The position numbers were made by a program, and so were the translations under genes. Shown here piece after piece: positions 1 to 9,174 of a stretch of 64,000 bases of DNA. The notes below the pieces were generated by a model. The model saw nothing but the letters and a program-made list of their open reading frames with translations. It was not told where the DNA came from and searched no databases. Every line of letters starts with the position of its first letter. The first letter of the stretch is position 1. The DNA lies in NCBI RefSeq assembly GCF_004681125.1, contig NZ_SIHO01000002.1:620001-684000 (forward strand). The letters are read 5' to 3'. Origin of the DNA: Glacieibacterium arshaanense. Its GTDB lineage: Bacteria; Pseudomonadota; Alphaproteobacteria; Sphingomonadales; Sphingomonadaceae.

Positions 1-794
1 AGTGGCTGTTGGCGGCGGTGCTGGCGCTGGGTGTGGGCGGCAGTGCAGCGGCGGCAGAGTTCGCCTCCACCGTACCGACAGCGCGCGTCGATTACTGGCA
101 GAAGCGCGAGGCCGACATCACCGCGATGCTGGCGGACACCAAGGACCTGTCAGCGGTGAAGCTGGTGTTTCTGGGCGATTCGATCACCGATTTCTGGCAC
201 CTTGGCGAAAACCCGTGGTTCAAGGGGCTGTATTGCGGCCGCGCCGTTTGGGACGAAAGCTTCGGCGGCGCGGTGCCGGCCAACACCGCGATCAACCTCG
301 GCGTGTCGGGCGACCGCATCGAACATGTGCTGTTCCGGCTGCTGCCGGCGTCGGCGGGTGGCAAGGGTGAGCTTGACCGCGCCGATCTCAACCCCGATTT
401 CGTCGTGCTGATGCTCGGCATCAACAACAGCTTCGATGCCGAAAACCCCGCGGTCGACAGCATCTTCGCCGGCGTCAAGACGGTGGTCGAGGCGGTGCAC
501 GCGCGCAAGCCTGGCACGCGCATCCTGTTGCAATCGCTGCTGCCTACGAATGACCCGGTCAAGAACCGCGACCTCGTCCAGCCGATCAACGCGAAGCTCG
601 CGGCGTTGGCGAAGTCGCCGCCATTCAACACCTATGTCGTCTGGCTCGACCTGTATCCGGCGTTCGTTGATACGGCGGGGCTGCAGCAAACCAAGCTGTT
701 CAACGACGGCCTGCACCCGAGCGAGGCCGGCTACCGCGTCTGGCGCGACAGACTGGTGCCGGCGCTCGCGGCAGCGCGCGCCACACCGCGCTAG
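1..794 (+). CDS. SGNH/GDSL-type esterase, 5' end outside the window
   Basis: Secreted SGNH-family hydrolase, likely cutting ester or acetyl groups. The reading frame is open from base 3 to the left edge, so the true start lies upstream. The first visible residues (WLLAAVLALGVGG followed by an Ala run) look like the end of a signal peptide, which implies a periplasmic or exported enzyme. Block I is FLGDSITDFW with the nucleophilic Ser; a block III-like LGINNS lies near the middle; the C-terminal DGLHPSEAGY supplies the Asp and His of the triad. About 260 residues are visible, a usual family length. Its TAG stop shares the palindrome CTAG with the stop of the convergent TonB receptor gene. Substrate cannot be told from sequence. 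Confidence 0.85.
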   Translation, partial: WLLAAVLALGVGGSAAAAEFASTVPTARVDYWQKREADITAMLADTKDLSAVKLVFLGDSITDFWHLGENPWFKGLYCGRAVWDESFGGAVPANTAINLGVSGDRIEHVLFRLLPASAGGKGELDRADLNPDFVVLMLGINNSFDAENPAVDSIFAGVKTVVEAVHARKPGTRILLQSLLPTNDPVKNRDLVQPINAKLAALAKSPPFNTYVVWLDLYPAFVDTAGLQQTKLFNDGLHPSEAGYRVWRDRLVPALAAARATPR

Positions 795-2872
795 TCGCGC
801 GTCCAGCTTAGCCCGATCCAGAACGTCTGCGGGGTGGCGCGGTCGATAGTGCCTGTGCTGGAGATGCCCGACACGACGAGTTCGTCGAACAGGTTTTCGA
901 CGCGGGCGGTGGCGGCGAGGCCGTAGCGCAGCGGCACGGTGACGGCGGCGTCGAACGTCGTGGCGGGCGGTAGCGGGCGCTGGTTGAGGTCGTCGTCGAA
1001 CTGCTCGCCGACATAGCGCAAGGTCGCGCTGGCGTTGATGCCGGCATGGCTCCAACCGAGCGTGCCGCTGGCCATCCATACCGGCGCGTTGGCGGGGCGC
1101 AGGCCGTTTAGCGCCGCTGCCACGCCGCTGGCTTCGACCTTTGGGTCGGCCCAGGACAGCGAGCCTTGCGCGCTCCAGTCGCCGAGCGTCAGGTTGGCGT
1201 TGGCCTCAAGCCCCCAGACGGTGATCGCATCGATGTTTTCGCGGACGCGGTAGGCACCGCCCGCCGCGACGAAGCCGACTTGCGGGAAGACGCCGGGGCC
1301 GAAGCCCTGCGTGACGTTGGTGATCGCGCCCGCGAGCTTGTTCCAATAGCCGGTGACGCTGAGCTTGGCGGTGGGCAGCGGTGCCCAGTCGACGCCGATT
1401 TCGGCGCCACGCAGCTTTTCAGGGTCGAGCGCGGCGTTGGCGGCGGTGGCGTCATTGCCAACGCGGAAGGGCCGGTAGAGTTCGTTCGGCGTCGGCAGCC
1501 GGAAGCCGATATAGGCGGCACCGCGCAGGTCGAGCGGCGGCAGCGGCGTCCACACCAGCCCGGCACGCGCGGTGGGCAACGTGCCCGAACGGTCGGGGTA
1601 GATTTCGGTCAGCGTCGGCGTGCCGGTCTGCAGGTCGCGTTCGAGCAGATGGCCGTCTGAAATGCGCCAGCTGTCGAGCCGCGCGCCGCCGGTGAGCAGC
1701 AGCTGTTCGGTGGCGTTCCAGCTGTCTTCGACATAGATGCCTGCCGAGCGCGTCTGGCCGCCGGCGTCGCGCAGCCGCGTGAAGCGGCCGAGCTGGTAGC
1801 GGAATTTCTCGTTGTCGGTGCCGCTGTTGATGCGGAAGTCGGCGCCGATCTGCAGCGTCTGGTTCGCACCCACCGGCGGGCGCAATTCGACCTTGGCACC
1901 GTAGCCGTTGGCGGGCGTGCTGAACTGGTCGAGCGACGGCGTCGCGATGGTGCGGCTGGCGTTGACCGAGACGAAGCCCGAGCTGAACTGCCGCGCCTGG
2001 ACATAGCCGAGCACTTCATAGCCCCAGCGCCCGCGGCCGATCAGCCGGACGCTGGCGTCGGCGCCCTTGCTGGTCGACTCGGTGCCTTCGATGCCGCGCA
2101 GCCGGTTGTCGGTGAAGCCGCGCGCGCCGACCTGGAGTTCGGTGGTCTCGCCCGCCGGCACGATGAAGCGCAGCGCGATGTTCTTGCTGTCGTACCATGC
2201 CGGCACATCGACGGGGCCGGCCTGGTTGGCGGGAATCAGGATATAGCCGTCGCCGCGGTCCCAGTTGGCGGCGATGCTGGCGAAGCCTTCGCCGAGGTTC
2301 GATGCGGCCTGCGCGCTGAGTTCGGTGGCACCGTAGCTGCCATAGGCGAAATTGGCGGCGAAGCCCGGCAGCTCGCCCGGCCCGGCGCTGAACAGTTCGA
2401 TGGTGCCGGCGACGGCGCCGGCGCCGAACGGCCCGGCGCCGCCGCCGCGGGTGACGCGCACCGCGCTTAGGCCCGCAGGCGCCAGCGCGCTCCATGGGAT
2501 GAAGCTGGCGAACGGGTCGGCGACGGGCACGCCGTCCAAAAGCACCAGCGCCCGCGACGAGGCGTTGCCGCCGATCGACCGCAGCGTCGCGCCCTGGCTG
2601 GTCGGGTTCGCCGAGCGACTGTCGGTGCGGCGGAATTGCTGGAAGCCGGCGACGTCGCGCAGCACGTCCTCGAGCCGCGCGCTGGCGTCATTGGCCAGCC
2701 GCTCGCGGCCGATGGTGACACTGGCATAGGCGGCGGCACCGGCGGGCGCGGCGAGGCCGCGGCCGGTGACGATGATGGTGTCAGGGGCGGTATCGGGTTC
2801 GGACGACGCGTGCGCCGGCACGGCGGCGGTGAGGGCGGCGAACAGCATGAAACGGGCGGTCGGCAAGGTCAT
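791..2872 (-). CDS. TonB-dependent outer-membrane receptor
   Basis: 693-residue outer-membrane beta-barrel receptor that imports a ligand using TonB energy. The N-terminus has a signal peptide ending near AHASSEPD, followed by a short TonB-box-like DTIIVTGRG. The plug domain follows (residues about 45-155), with typical stretches such as VLRDVAGFQQFRR and LLDGVPVADPF. The rest is barrel, ending in the strand FWIGLSWTRD. No FecA-like N-terminal signalling domain is present. The ligand (siderophore, vitamin B12, glycan) is not inferable; no ABC importer lies beside it. The gene faces the SGNH esterase and is divergent from the K+ channel gene. Confidence 0.9.
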   Translation of the reverse strand: MTLPTARFMLFAALTAAVPAHASSEPDTAPDTIIVTGRGLAAPAGAAAYASVTIGRERLANDASARLEDVLRDVAGFQQFRRTDSRSANPTSQGATLRSIGGNASSRALVLLDGVPVADPFASFIPWSALAPAGLSAVRVTRGGGAGPFGAGAVAGTIELFSAGPGELPGFAANFAYGSYGATELSAQAASNLGEGFASIAANWDRGDGYILIPANQAGPVDVPAWYDSKNIALRFIVPAGETTELQVGARGFTDNRLRGIEGTESTSKGADASVRLIGRGRWGYEVLGYVQARQFSSGFVSVNASRTIATPSLDQFSTPANGYGAKVELRPPVGANQTLQIGADFRINSGTDNEKFRYQLGRFTRLRDAGGQTRSAGIYVEDSWNATEQLLLTGGARLDSWRISDGHLLERDLQTGTPTLTEIYPDRSGTLPTARAGLVWTPLPPLDLRGAAYIGFRLPTPNELYRPFRVGNDATAANAALDPEKLRGAEIGVDWAPLPTAKLSVTGYWNKLAGAITNVTQGFGPGVFPQVGFVAAGGAYRVRENIDAITVWGLEANANLTLGDWSAQGSLSWADPKVEASGVAAALNGLRPANAPVWMASGTLGWSHAGINASATLRYVGEQFDDDLNQRPLPPATTFDAAVTVPLRYGLAATARVENLFDELVVSGISSTGTIDRATPQTFWIGLSWTRD

Positions 2873-2976
2873 GCGCGCGGTGCTAGCCGGTTCGCGGCGT
2901 GCTGGCTACGGGTCGCGAACGCCAGCGATACATCGCCGCACTGGACAGCGCTTATGCTGCAGTGCAAAAAGCCGTG

Positions 2977-4077
2977 ATGCGCCCGATGTCGAGCAATGCG
3001 GCGGATGCGCTCGGTTCGCCCGTCCGCAACCTAGTCGTGATCCTGGGGTTCGTTGCGGTCGTCATGGTCGCGTCGACCTTGGGCTATATGCACGCCGGCT
3101 GGAGCCTTGCCGACGCGAGCTACATGGTCGTGCTGACCATCTATACCGTCGGCTACGGCGAGGTCCGGCCGATCGACACGCAATATCTCCACGCGGTCAC
3201 GATGGCGACGATGGTGTTCGGCTGCACCGGCATGATCTTGCTCACCAGCGTGCTCATCCAGGTTTTCACCGCGCTGCAGTTGCGCGCATTATTCGGAGTA
3301 GGACGCATGCAGAACGCGATCGCGGCGCTCGACGCGCATGTCATCATCGCCGGTTATGGCCGCATCGGGGTGATGCTGGCGCACGAGCTCAAGACCGCCG
3401 GCCGTGACCTGGTGGTCATCGAGCGCAGCCCCGCCAAGATTGCCGAGGCCGAGGCAGCGGGGCATTTGTGCATTGCTGCCGATGCTACCGACGAGGCGGC
3501 GCTGGTGACGGCAGGCATCAACCGCGCGCAGGTCCTGGCGACGGTGCTGCCCGACGACGCCGCGAACGTCTTCATCACGCTGAGCGCGCGCAGCCTCAAC
3601 CCGCGCGTCCAGATCATCGCGCGCGGCGAGGCGCCGACGACCGAGGGCAAACTGCGCCACGCCGGCGCCGACCGCGTCGTGCTGCCGACGCATATCGGCG
3701 CCGAACGCATCGCCGAGATGATCCTGTATGCGGCGAGCAGCGGGCTGGTGCGCGGCAATGACACGATGGCCGAAAACGAGCGGCTGCTGCAGTCGATGGG
3801 CCTCGAATTCGAGATGCTCACCGTGCCCAAGGGCGGCGGACTGACCGGTGCCCGCGTCGCCGATGCCGAACGCCGCGGTGCCGGCAGCTTCTTCATCGTG
3901 CAGATCGAACGCAAGGGCGGCGGCGTCATCACCCGCCCCGATCCGGGCACGCGCATCGAAGCCGGCGACGGCATCGGCTACATCGCGCGCGGCAACGGCG
4001 CCGCCATCCGCGCACTGTTCGATGTGATTCCTGAAGCGATCCGGTCAGGGCGTTCGACGTTCAAGCCGGGCCGGTAA
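2977..4077 (+). CDS. Two-TM potassium channel with RCK (TrkA-N/TrkA-C) domains
   Basis: 366-residue K+ channel subunit of the MthK/Kch type. The membrane part (residues about 15-100) has two hydrophobic helices flanking a pore loop with the selectivity filter TVGYGE (57-62). The cytoplasmic RCK-N domain starts at HVIIAGYGRIG (121-131), a Rossmann nucleotide-binding motif. An RCK-C/TrkA-C-like domain fills the last 90 residues (ARVADAERRGAGSFFIVQIERK). I chose ATG 2977 because in-frame upstream codons from GTG 2899 encode no recognisable sequence and lie close to the divergent TonB receptor start. Gating ligand (Ca2+, NAD(H), ATP) is not determinable from sequence. Confidence 0.88.
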   Translation: MRPMSSNAADALGSPVRNLVVILGFVAVVMVASTLGYMHAGWSLADASYMVVLTIYTVGYGEVRPIDTQYLHAVTMATMVFGCTGMILLTSVLIQVFTALQLRALFGVGRMQNAIAALDAHVIIAGYGRIGVMLAHELKTAGRDLVVIERSPAKIAEAEAAGHLCIAADATDEAALVTAGINRAQVLATVLPDDAANVFITLSARSLNPRVQIIARGEAPTTEGKLRHAGADRVVLPTHIGAERIAEMILYAASSGLVRGNDTMAENERLLQSMGLEFEMLTVPKGGGLTGARVADAERRGAGSFFIVQIERKGGGVITRPDPGTRIEAGDGIGYIARGNGAAIRALFDVIPEAIRSGRSTFKPGR

Positions 4078-4089
4078 CGCCGGAGCGAT

Positions 4090-5337
4090 TCAGCGCGTCG
4101 GCAACGGCACGCGCATGCCGCCCTTGTAGACCAGCTGGACGCGTCGCAGCGCGGTGATGTCGGTGGTGGGGTCGCCTTCGACCGCGACCAGATCGGCGAG
4201 CATGCCGGGCACGATACTGCCGACCTTATCGCCAACGCCGAAGCTGGCGGCGTTGCCGGCGGTGACGGCGTGCAGCGCGTCGCGCGTGGGCATCCCGGCC
4301 GCGACCAGAAGTTCGACTTCGCGGGCGTTGGTTCCGTGCGCGTAAACGCCGACATCGCCGCCGACGCAGATGGTGACACCGGCGGCGCGCGCGGCGGTGA
4401 GTGCGGCGCGGGCTTCGCGGACGGCGTCGGGGGCGGGTTCGGCGCCGTTCCAGCCCTTGTAGCGCGCCACCGCGTCGGACGCCGCGAGCGTCGGGCAGAA
4501 GGTGACATTGTGTGCCGCCATCAGCTTGAAGACTTCCGGCGTGCCGTTGCCGCCATGCTCGATGCTGTCGACACCGGCGAGCGTCGCACGGCGCATCGCT
4601 TCGGCGGTGTAGGCGTGGGCGGCGACCTTGCGGCCGGCATCATGCGCGGCAGCGACAACGGCGGCCATTTCGGCCTGTGAAAACGTCGGACGGCTCGGCT
4701 CGCCGGGCTGCCAGCGGTAGTCGGCATAGAGTTTGACGACGTCGGCACCGCGGCCGATTTGGCTGCGTGCGGCGGTGACCAAGGCTTCGCCGTCGGCTTC
4801 TTCGGCACCCTGCGGGACATCGACGCCGGGGTCGAAGCCCTTGGGGCCATAGCTGCCGGTGGCGACCAGCGCGCGGGTGGCGATGAGCAGGCGCGGGCCG
4901 GGGGTCAGGCCTTGATCGATGGCGGCCTTCAGCCCGACATCGGCATAACCCGCACCCTCGGTGCCAAGGTCGCGAACGGTGGTGAAGCCGGCCTCCAACG
5001 TGACGCGCGCGGCATTGGTGGCGCGCACGGTACGCAGCGCCAGCGGTTCGTGGAGAACCTGATCGTTCCAACTGGTTTCGTTGTAGGGGTGCAGGAACAG
5101 ATGCGCATGGCCTTCGATCATGCCGGGCATCAAGGTCTGGCCGGGCAAGTCGAGGGTGGTGGCGCCCGCAGGCGCGGCGAGCGCCGGACCGGCGGCGACA
5201 ATGCGCTCGCCGTCGATCAGCACCGCCCAGTCGCGGTGCATGGAGTTACCGTCCCAGACTTGCGCCGGGCGCAGCAACGTCGGCGCGGCGACTGCCGGCG
5301 CTGCCAGTATCAGCAGCAGCGCCAGCAGCGCACGCAT
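4090..5337 (-). CDS. Exported metal-dependent amidohydrolase (imidazolonepropionase/prolidase-like)
   Basis: 415-residue amidohydrolase-superfamily enzyme with an N-terminal signal peptide (MRALLALLLILAAPAVAAP), so probably periplasmic. Metal and catalytic residues are all visible: H77 and H79 in EGHAHL, K202 in VVKLYADY, H241 in AAHAYT, H261 in SIEHGG and D328 in VGGDVG. This set, with a carboxylatable Lys, fits binuclear-zinc members that cleave Xaa-Pro or Xaa-Arg dipeptides and related amides. Start chosen at ATG 5337 because the signal peptide begins there; upstream in-frame residues belong to the thiolase gene. Only 4 bases separate it from the upstream thiolase stop, so the two are probably cotranscribed. 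The exact substrate is unknown. Confidence 0.88.
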   Translation of the reverse strand: MRALLALLLILAAPAVAAPTLLRPAQVWDGNSMHRDWAVLIDGERIVAAGPALAAPAGATTLDLPGQTLMPGMIEGHAHLFLHPYNETSWNDQVLHEPLALRTVRATNAARVTLEAGFTTVRDLGTEGAGYADVGLKAAIDQGLTPGPRLLIATRALVATGSYGPKGFDPGVDVPQGAEEADGEALVTAARSQIGRGADVVKLYADYRWQPGEPSRPTFSQAEMAAVVAAAHDAGRKVAAHAYTAEAMRRATLAGVDSIEHGGNGTPEVFKLMAAHNVTFCPTLAASDAVARYKGWNGAEPAPDAVREARAALTAARAAGVTICVGGDVGVYAHGTNAREVELLVAAGMPTRDALHAVTAGNAASFGVGDKVGSIVPGMLADLVAVEGDPTTDITALRRVQLVYKGGMRVPLPTR

Positions 5338-5341
5338 CGGC

Positions 5342-6595
5342 TTAGACGCGCTCGATGATGATCGCGGGGGCCATGCCGCCGGCGGCGCACATGGTGACCA
5401 GCCCGCGCTTGAGACCACGGCGTTCGAGTTCGTCGAGCACCGTGCCGATCAGGATCGAACCGGTGGCGCCGATCGGGTGACCGAGTGCGCAGGCACCGCC
5501 GTTGACGTTGACCTTGTTGCGGTCGAGCTTGAGGTCGCGGATGAACTTTTCAGCGACGACGGCGAAGGCTTCGTTGACTTCCCACAGGTCGATATCATCG
5601 ACAGTGAGCCCAGCCTTGGCGAGCACCTTGCGGGCGGCCGGCACCGGTGCGTTGAGCATCAGCGTCGGGCAGTCACCCATGTTGGCAGTCGCCACGATGC
5701 GGGCGCGCGGCTTGAGGCCGTGTTTGTCGGCATATTCCTTCGAGGTGATGAGGATGGCAGCGGCGCCATCGACGACGCCCGAGCTGTTGCCGGCGTGGTG
5801 GACGCTGTGGAACTTCACATCGGGGTACTTGGCGTTGATCGCCTGGCGGAAGGTCTGGCCGTCGGGCTGCACCGACATGTCGGCGACGACATCGAACGAG
5901 GCCTTCAGACCGGCGAGGCCTTCGGCGGTCGTCTGCGGGCGCGGGAATTCTTCATGGTCAAGCGCGACCGAGCCGTCTTCGTTGTAGACGGTGATCAGGC
6001 TCTTGTCGAAGCGGCCTTCCTTGATGGCGATGTCGGCGCGGCGCTGCGATTCGAGGCCCAGCGCATCGAGGTCTTCGCGCGTGATGCCTTCCATCGCGGC
6101 AATCGCGTCGCCGCAAACGCCCTGGTGCGACTGCGGGTGGATCTTCTGCAGATGGGCGTTGCCCGACCCCATGCCGAGCGGCTTCAAGCCGGCAGCCATT
6201 TCTTCGGCGCCGATGGCGGTGGTGTACGACATCATTTCGGTGCCGCCGGCGATGACGCAATCTTCCATGCCCGACATGACCGAAGCGGTCGCGAGGTTGA
6301 CGCTGGTGATGCCGCCGCCGCAGAAGCGGTCGAGCGTCATGCCGCTGGCCTTGATGTCATAGCCGGCATCGAGCGCGGCCATGCGACCGAGGTCGCCGCC
6401 CTGCTTGCCCTTTTGCGTGCTCGTCGACCAGATGATGTCATCGACGGTCGCGGTGTCGAGGTGGTTGCGCTCCTTGAGCGCCTTCAGCACGGTGGCGGCG
6501 AGGTGCTGCGGGTGCAGGTGCGACAGCGCGCCCTTGCCGGGCTTGCCGATGCCGCGGGGGGTGCGGACTGCGTCGATGATATAAGCGTCAGCCAT
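5342..6595 (-). CDS. Acetyl-CoA acetyltransferase (thiolase)
   Basis: 417-residue thiolase that cleaves or condenses 3-ketoacyl-CoA. The acyl-accepting Cys is C92 in DRFCGGGI. The other signatures are NEAFA, the His of GHPIGATG and the C-terminal Cys in CAAGG. The N-terminus ADAYIIDAVRTPRG is typical of the AtoB/FadA group annotated as acetyl-CoA C-acetyltransferase. It lies divergent from an acyl-CoA dehydrogenase (about 170 bases between starts), suggesting a shared beta-oxidation role. The downstream amidohydrolase follows after 4 bases. Chain-length preference and degradative versus biosynthetic direction cannot be told. Confidence 0.93.
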   Translation of the reverse strand: MADAYIIDAVRTPRGIGKPGKGALSHLHPQHLAATVLKALKERNHLDTATVDDIIWSTSTQKGKQGGDLGRMAALDAGYDIKASGMTLDRFCGGGITSVNLATASVMSGMEDCVIAGGTEMMSYTTAIGAEEMAAGLKPLGMGSGNAHLQKIHPQSHQGVCGDAIAAMEGITREDLDALGLESQRRADIAIKEGRFDKSLITVYNEDGSVALDHEEFPRPQTTAEGLAGLKASFDVVADMSVQPDGQTFRQAINAKYPDVKFHSVHHAGNSSGVVDGAAAILITSKEYADKHGLKPRARIVATANMGDCPTLMLNAPVPAARKVLAKAGLTVDDIDLWEVNEAFAVVAEKFIRDLKLDRNKVNVNGGACALGHPIGATGSILIGTVLDELERRGLKRGLVTMCAAGGMAPAIIIERV

Positions 6596-6764
6596 GGGGG
6601 TATCCTTTCAGAATTGACTTGATACAGACTCGGAACCGGGCGTCTGTGGCAGACGAATGCCGCCTTGTGCAATACACTTGTGCAACTTTGCGCGTGGTGG
6701 CTTATGGCGCGCTGCAACATTATTCCAATCCGCTGGCGTTGCACGCACGTCGGCAACCGAGGCC

Positions 6765-7919
6765 ATGATGACCGAATCCCATACCGCGATCCGCGAGGAA
6801 GTCGCCAAGCTGTGCCAGCAGTTCCCCGGCGAATACTGGCGCGCCAAGGACCGCGACCGCGCCTATCCCGGCGAATTCGTCGCGGCGCTGACCGAGGCCG
6901 GCTATCTCGCGGCGCTGATCCCCGAGGAATATGGCGGCGCCGGGCTGCCGCTGTCGGGGGCGGCGGCGATCCTCGAGGAAATCCAGCGCCAGGGCGGCAA
7001 CGGCGGCGCCTGCCACGCGCAAATGTACATCATGGGGACGCTGCTGCGCCACGGCTCCGACGCGCAAAAGGCGCAGTACCTGCCGCGCATCGCCACCGGC
7101 GAGCTGCGGCTGCAGGCTTTCGGCGTCACCGAGCCGACCAGCGGTACCGACACGTTGGCGCTGAAAACCACGGCGGTGCGCGACGGCGATGACTATGTCG
7201 TCAACGGCCAGAAAATCTGGACGAGTCGCGCCGAACATTCGGACCTGATGTTGCTGCTGGCGCGCACCAGCCCACGCGACCAGGTCGCCAAACGCACCGA
7301 CGGGCTGTCGGTGCTGCTGGTGGATATGCGCGCCGCGGTCGGCAACGGGCTGACCATCCGCCCGATCGACACGATGATGAACCACGCGACGACCGAGGTG
7401 TTCTTCGACAACCTGCGCGTCCCCGCCGCCAACCTCATCGGCACCGAGGGGCAGGGGTTCCGCTACATCCTGTCGGGCATGAACGCCGAACGCATATTGA
7501 TTGCGGCCGAATGCATCGGCGACGCCAAATGGTTCATCGACAAGGCCAGCGCCTATGCCAAGGAGCGCCAGGTCTTCGGCCGCCCCATCGGCCAGAACCA
7601 GGGCATCCAGTTCCCCATCGCCCGCGCCTATGCCCAGATGCGCGCCGCCGAGCTGATGGTCCACGACGCCATCCGCCAATATGAAGCCGGCGAAAACGCC
7701 GGCGCCGAAGCCAACATGGCAAAGATGCTCGCCGCCGAAGCCAGCTGGGCCGCCGGCGAAGCCTGCATCCAGACGCACGGCGGCTTCGGCTTCGCCGCCG
7801 AATACGACATCGAACGCAAGTTCCGCGAGACGCGGCTGTATCAGGTGGCGCCGATCTCGACGAACCTGATCCTGTCGTATGTGGCGGAACATGTGTTGGG
7901 GATGCCGCGGAGTTATTAG
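6765..7919 (+). CDS. Acyl-CoA dehydrogenase
   Basis: 384-residue FAD-dependent acyl-CoA dehydrogenase, introducing the alpha-beta double bond of acyl-CoA and passing electrons to ETF. Family landmarks in order: PEEYGGAGL near residue 50, AFGVTEPTSGTD (FAD/substrate loop), the flavin-proximal KIWTSRAEHSDLMLLLART, and the C-terminal helical domain with RQVFGRPIGQNQ and IQTHGGFGFAAEYDIERKFRE. Of two adjacent ATGs (6765, 6768) the first is used here; further-upstream in-frame codons look non-coding. Its TAG stop overlaps the left arm of a REP-like element. Divergent from the thiolase, so probably part of the same fatty or branched acid degradation function. Confidence 0.92.
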   Translation: MMTESHTAIREEVAKLCQQFPGEYWRAKDRDRAYPGEFVAALTEAGYLAALIPEEYGGAGLPLSGAAAILEEIQRQGGNGGACHAQMYIMGTLLRHGSDAQKAQYLPRIATGELRLQAFGVTEPTSGTDTLALKTTAVRDGDDYVVNGQKIWTSRAEHSDLMLLLARTSPRDQVAKRTDGLSVLLVDMRAAVGNGLTIRPIDTMMNHATTEVFFDNLRVPAANLIGTEGQGFRYILSGMNAERILIAAECIGDAKWFIDKASAYAKERQVFGRPIGQNQGIQFPIARAYAQMRAAELMVHDAIRQYEAGENAGAEANMAKMLAAEASWAAGEACIQTHGGFGFAAEYDIERKFRETRLYQVAPISTNLILSYVAEHVLGMPRSY

Positions 7920-8047
7920 GGCCTCCGGCGGGCAGGGGCTTGCCCCTGCACCCATATGTCGGGTGGGCGCAATCATAGCCGACGTCGGTTGATGGAGCAC
8001 TGGTAACTGATGGGTGCAGGGGCAAGCCCCTGCCCGCCAGATGCCCT
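7918..8047 (+). repeat. REP-like element 1, long form (two arms plus core)
   Basis: Left arm 7918-7953 begins with GGCCTCCGGCGGGCAGG and carries the inner hairpin CAGGGGCTTGCCCCTG, then TGCACCC. The right arm (from 8012) is its inverse, with a degenerate end (CGCCAGATGCCCT instead of CGCCGGAGGCCCT). The core contains GACGTCGG, shared with the other long copies. The left end overlaps the TAG of the acyl-CoA dehydrogenase gene. The desaturase start lies about 45 bases downstream. Confidence 0.9.
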
Positions 8048-8092
8048 GCAATCACTTGACGTAAACGGCACCCAGGGCGCAGAATCACGGCC

Positions 8093-9025
8093 ATGCGCGA
8101 CACCCCCGCCCGGATCAACATGAACACCTATTTCGACCGCGCCGAAATGCGTGCGGTGACCGAACGCTCGACGGCGTGGGGGGTGTTCATGATCGTCCAT
8201 TGCTGGGCGGTGATTGCCGCGGCGATGGCGCTGGTGGCGTGGCTGCCCAACCCGCTGACGATTTTGCTGGCGATTGCGATCATCGGCACGCGGCAGCTCG
8301 GGCTGGCGATTCTGGTGCATGAGGGCGCGCATGGCGGGCTGGCGACCAACGAGAAGCTCAACCTGTGGCTGAGCCAGTGGCTGTGCGCCTATCCGACGTT
8401 TTCGGAGACGCTGGCGTACCGGCGCTATCACATGAAGCACCACCGGCTGACGCAGATGCGCGAGGATCCCGACCTGTCGCTGTCGGCGCCGTTCCCGACG
8501 ACGCGCGCCAGCATCAAGCGCAAGATTATCCGCGACCTGACCGGCCAGACCGGTTTCAAGCAGCGCCGCGCGCAATTCATGGCAGCGCTCGGCACCCCCG
8601 ACATGGCGATGGGAGACCGCGTCCGGCTGTTCGGCGCCAAGCTCGGACGCGCCTTTGCCGTCAACATCGCGATGGCGGCAGGGCTGGCAGCGCTGGGCTA
8701 TTGGTGGCTCTACCCGCTGCTGTGGATCGTGCCGCTGCTGACCTGGCACATGCTGGTCACGCGCATCCGCAACATCGCCGAACATGCGATGGTCCACGAC
8801 GCCGACCCGTGGCGCATCGCGCGCACCACGCACGCCAACTGGCTCGGCCGCGCGTTCATCGCGCCCTATTACGTCAACTACCACGCCGAACATCACATCA
8901 TGCTCTACGTGCCCTGTTATCGGCTGCCGCTGATGCACCGGCTGCTCGACGCCAAGGGGCTGAAGCCCAAGCTCGAAACGCTGCCGGGTTATGCCGCAGT
9001 GCTGCGGATGGCGGCGCCGGCCTGA
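8093..9025 (+). CDS. Membrane fatty acid desaturase
   Basis: 310-residue integral-membrane di-iron desaturase or hydroxylase. The three His clusters are complete: HEGAH (76-80), HMKHH (113-117) and HAEHH (263-267); an additional RIRNIAEH near 223-230 is typical of the family. Hydrophobic segments occur at about 31-75 and 185-220. It would oxidise an acyl chain or lipid at the membrane with a ferredoxin- or cytochrome-type donor. ATG 8093 is used; an alternative in-frame ATG lies nine codons later (MNTYFDRAE). Flanked by REP-like elements on both sides, with no obvious operon partner. Regiospecificity is unknown. Confidence 0.85.
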   Translation: MRDTPARINMNTYFDRAEMRAVTERSTAWGVFMIVHCWAVIAAAMALVAWLPNPLTILLAIAIIGTRQLGLAILVHEGAHGGLATNEKLNLWLSQWLCAYPTFSETLAYRRYHMKHHRLTQMREDPDLSLSAPFPTTRASIKRKIIRDLTGQTGFKQRRAQFMAALGTPDMAMGDRVRLFGAKLGRAFAVNIAMAAGLAALGYWWLYPLLWIVPLLTWHMLVTRIRNIAEHAMVHDADPWRIARTTHANWLGRAFIAPYYVNYHAEHHIMLYVPCYRLPLMHRLLDAKGLKPKLETLPGYAAVLRMAAPA

Positions 9026-9032
9026 CGGTTGA

Positions 9033-9163
9033 AGGGCCTCCGGCGGGCAGGGGCTTGCCCCTGCACCCAAATGTTGGGGCAGTGCATCAGAAGCAGACGT
9101 CGGAAGTTGTGGGCCGCCTAAAACTAATGGGTGCAGGCCTCAGGCCTGCCCGCCGGAGGCTCT
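9033..9163 (+). repeat. REP-like element 2, long form
   Basis: Left arm 9033-9068 has the GGGGCTTGCCCC inner hairpin, while the right arm (9129-9163) has the different subtype GGCCTCAGGCC. The core carries GACGTCGG. It sits between two convergent stop codons: 7 bases after the desaturase TGA and 11 bases from the DUF202 gene stop. Confidence 0.9.
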
Positions 9164-9174
9164 TTCGCTTGACC

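Noticed and set aside
2899-2976. Upstream GTG as the start of the K+ channel
   Set aside because: The added 26 residues lack family similarity and would begin 26 bases from the divergent TonB receptor start; ATG 2977 is preferred.
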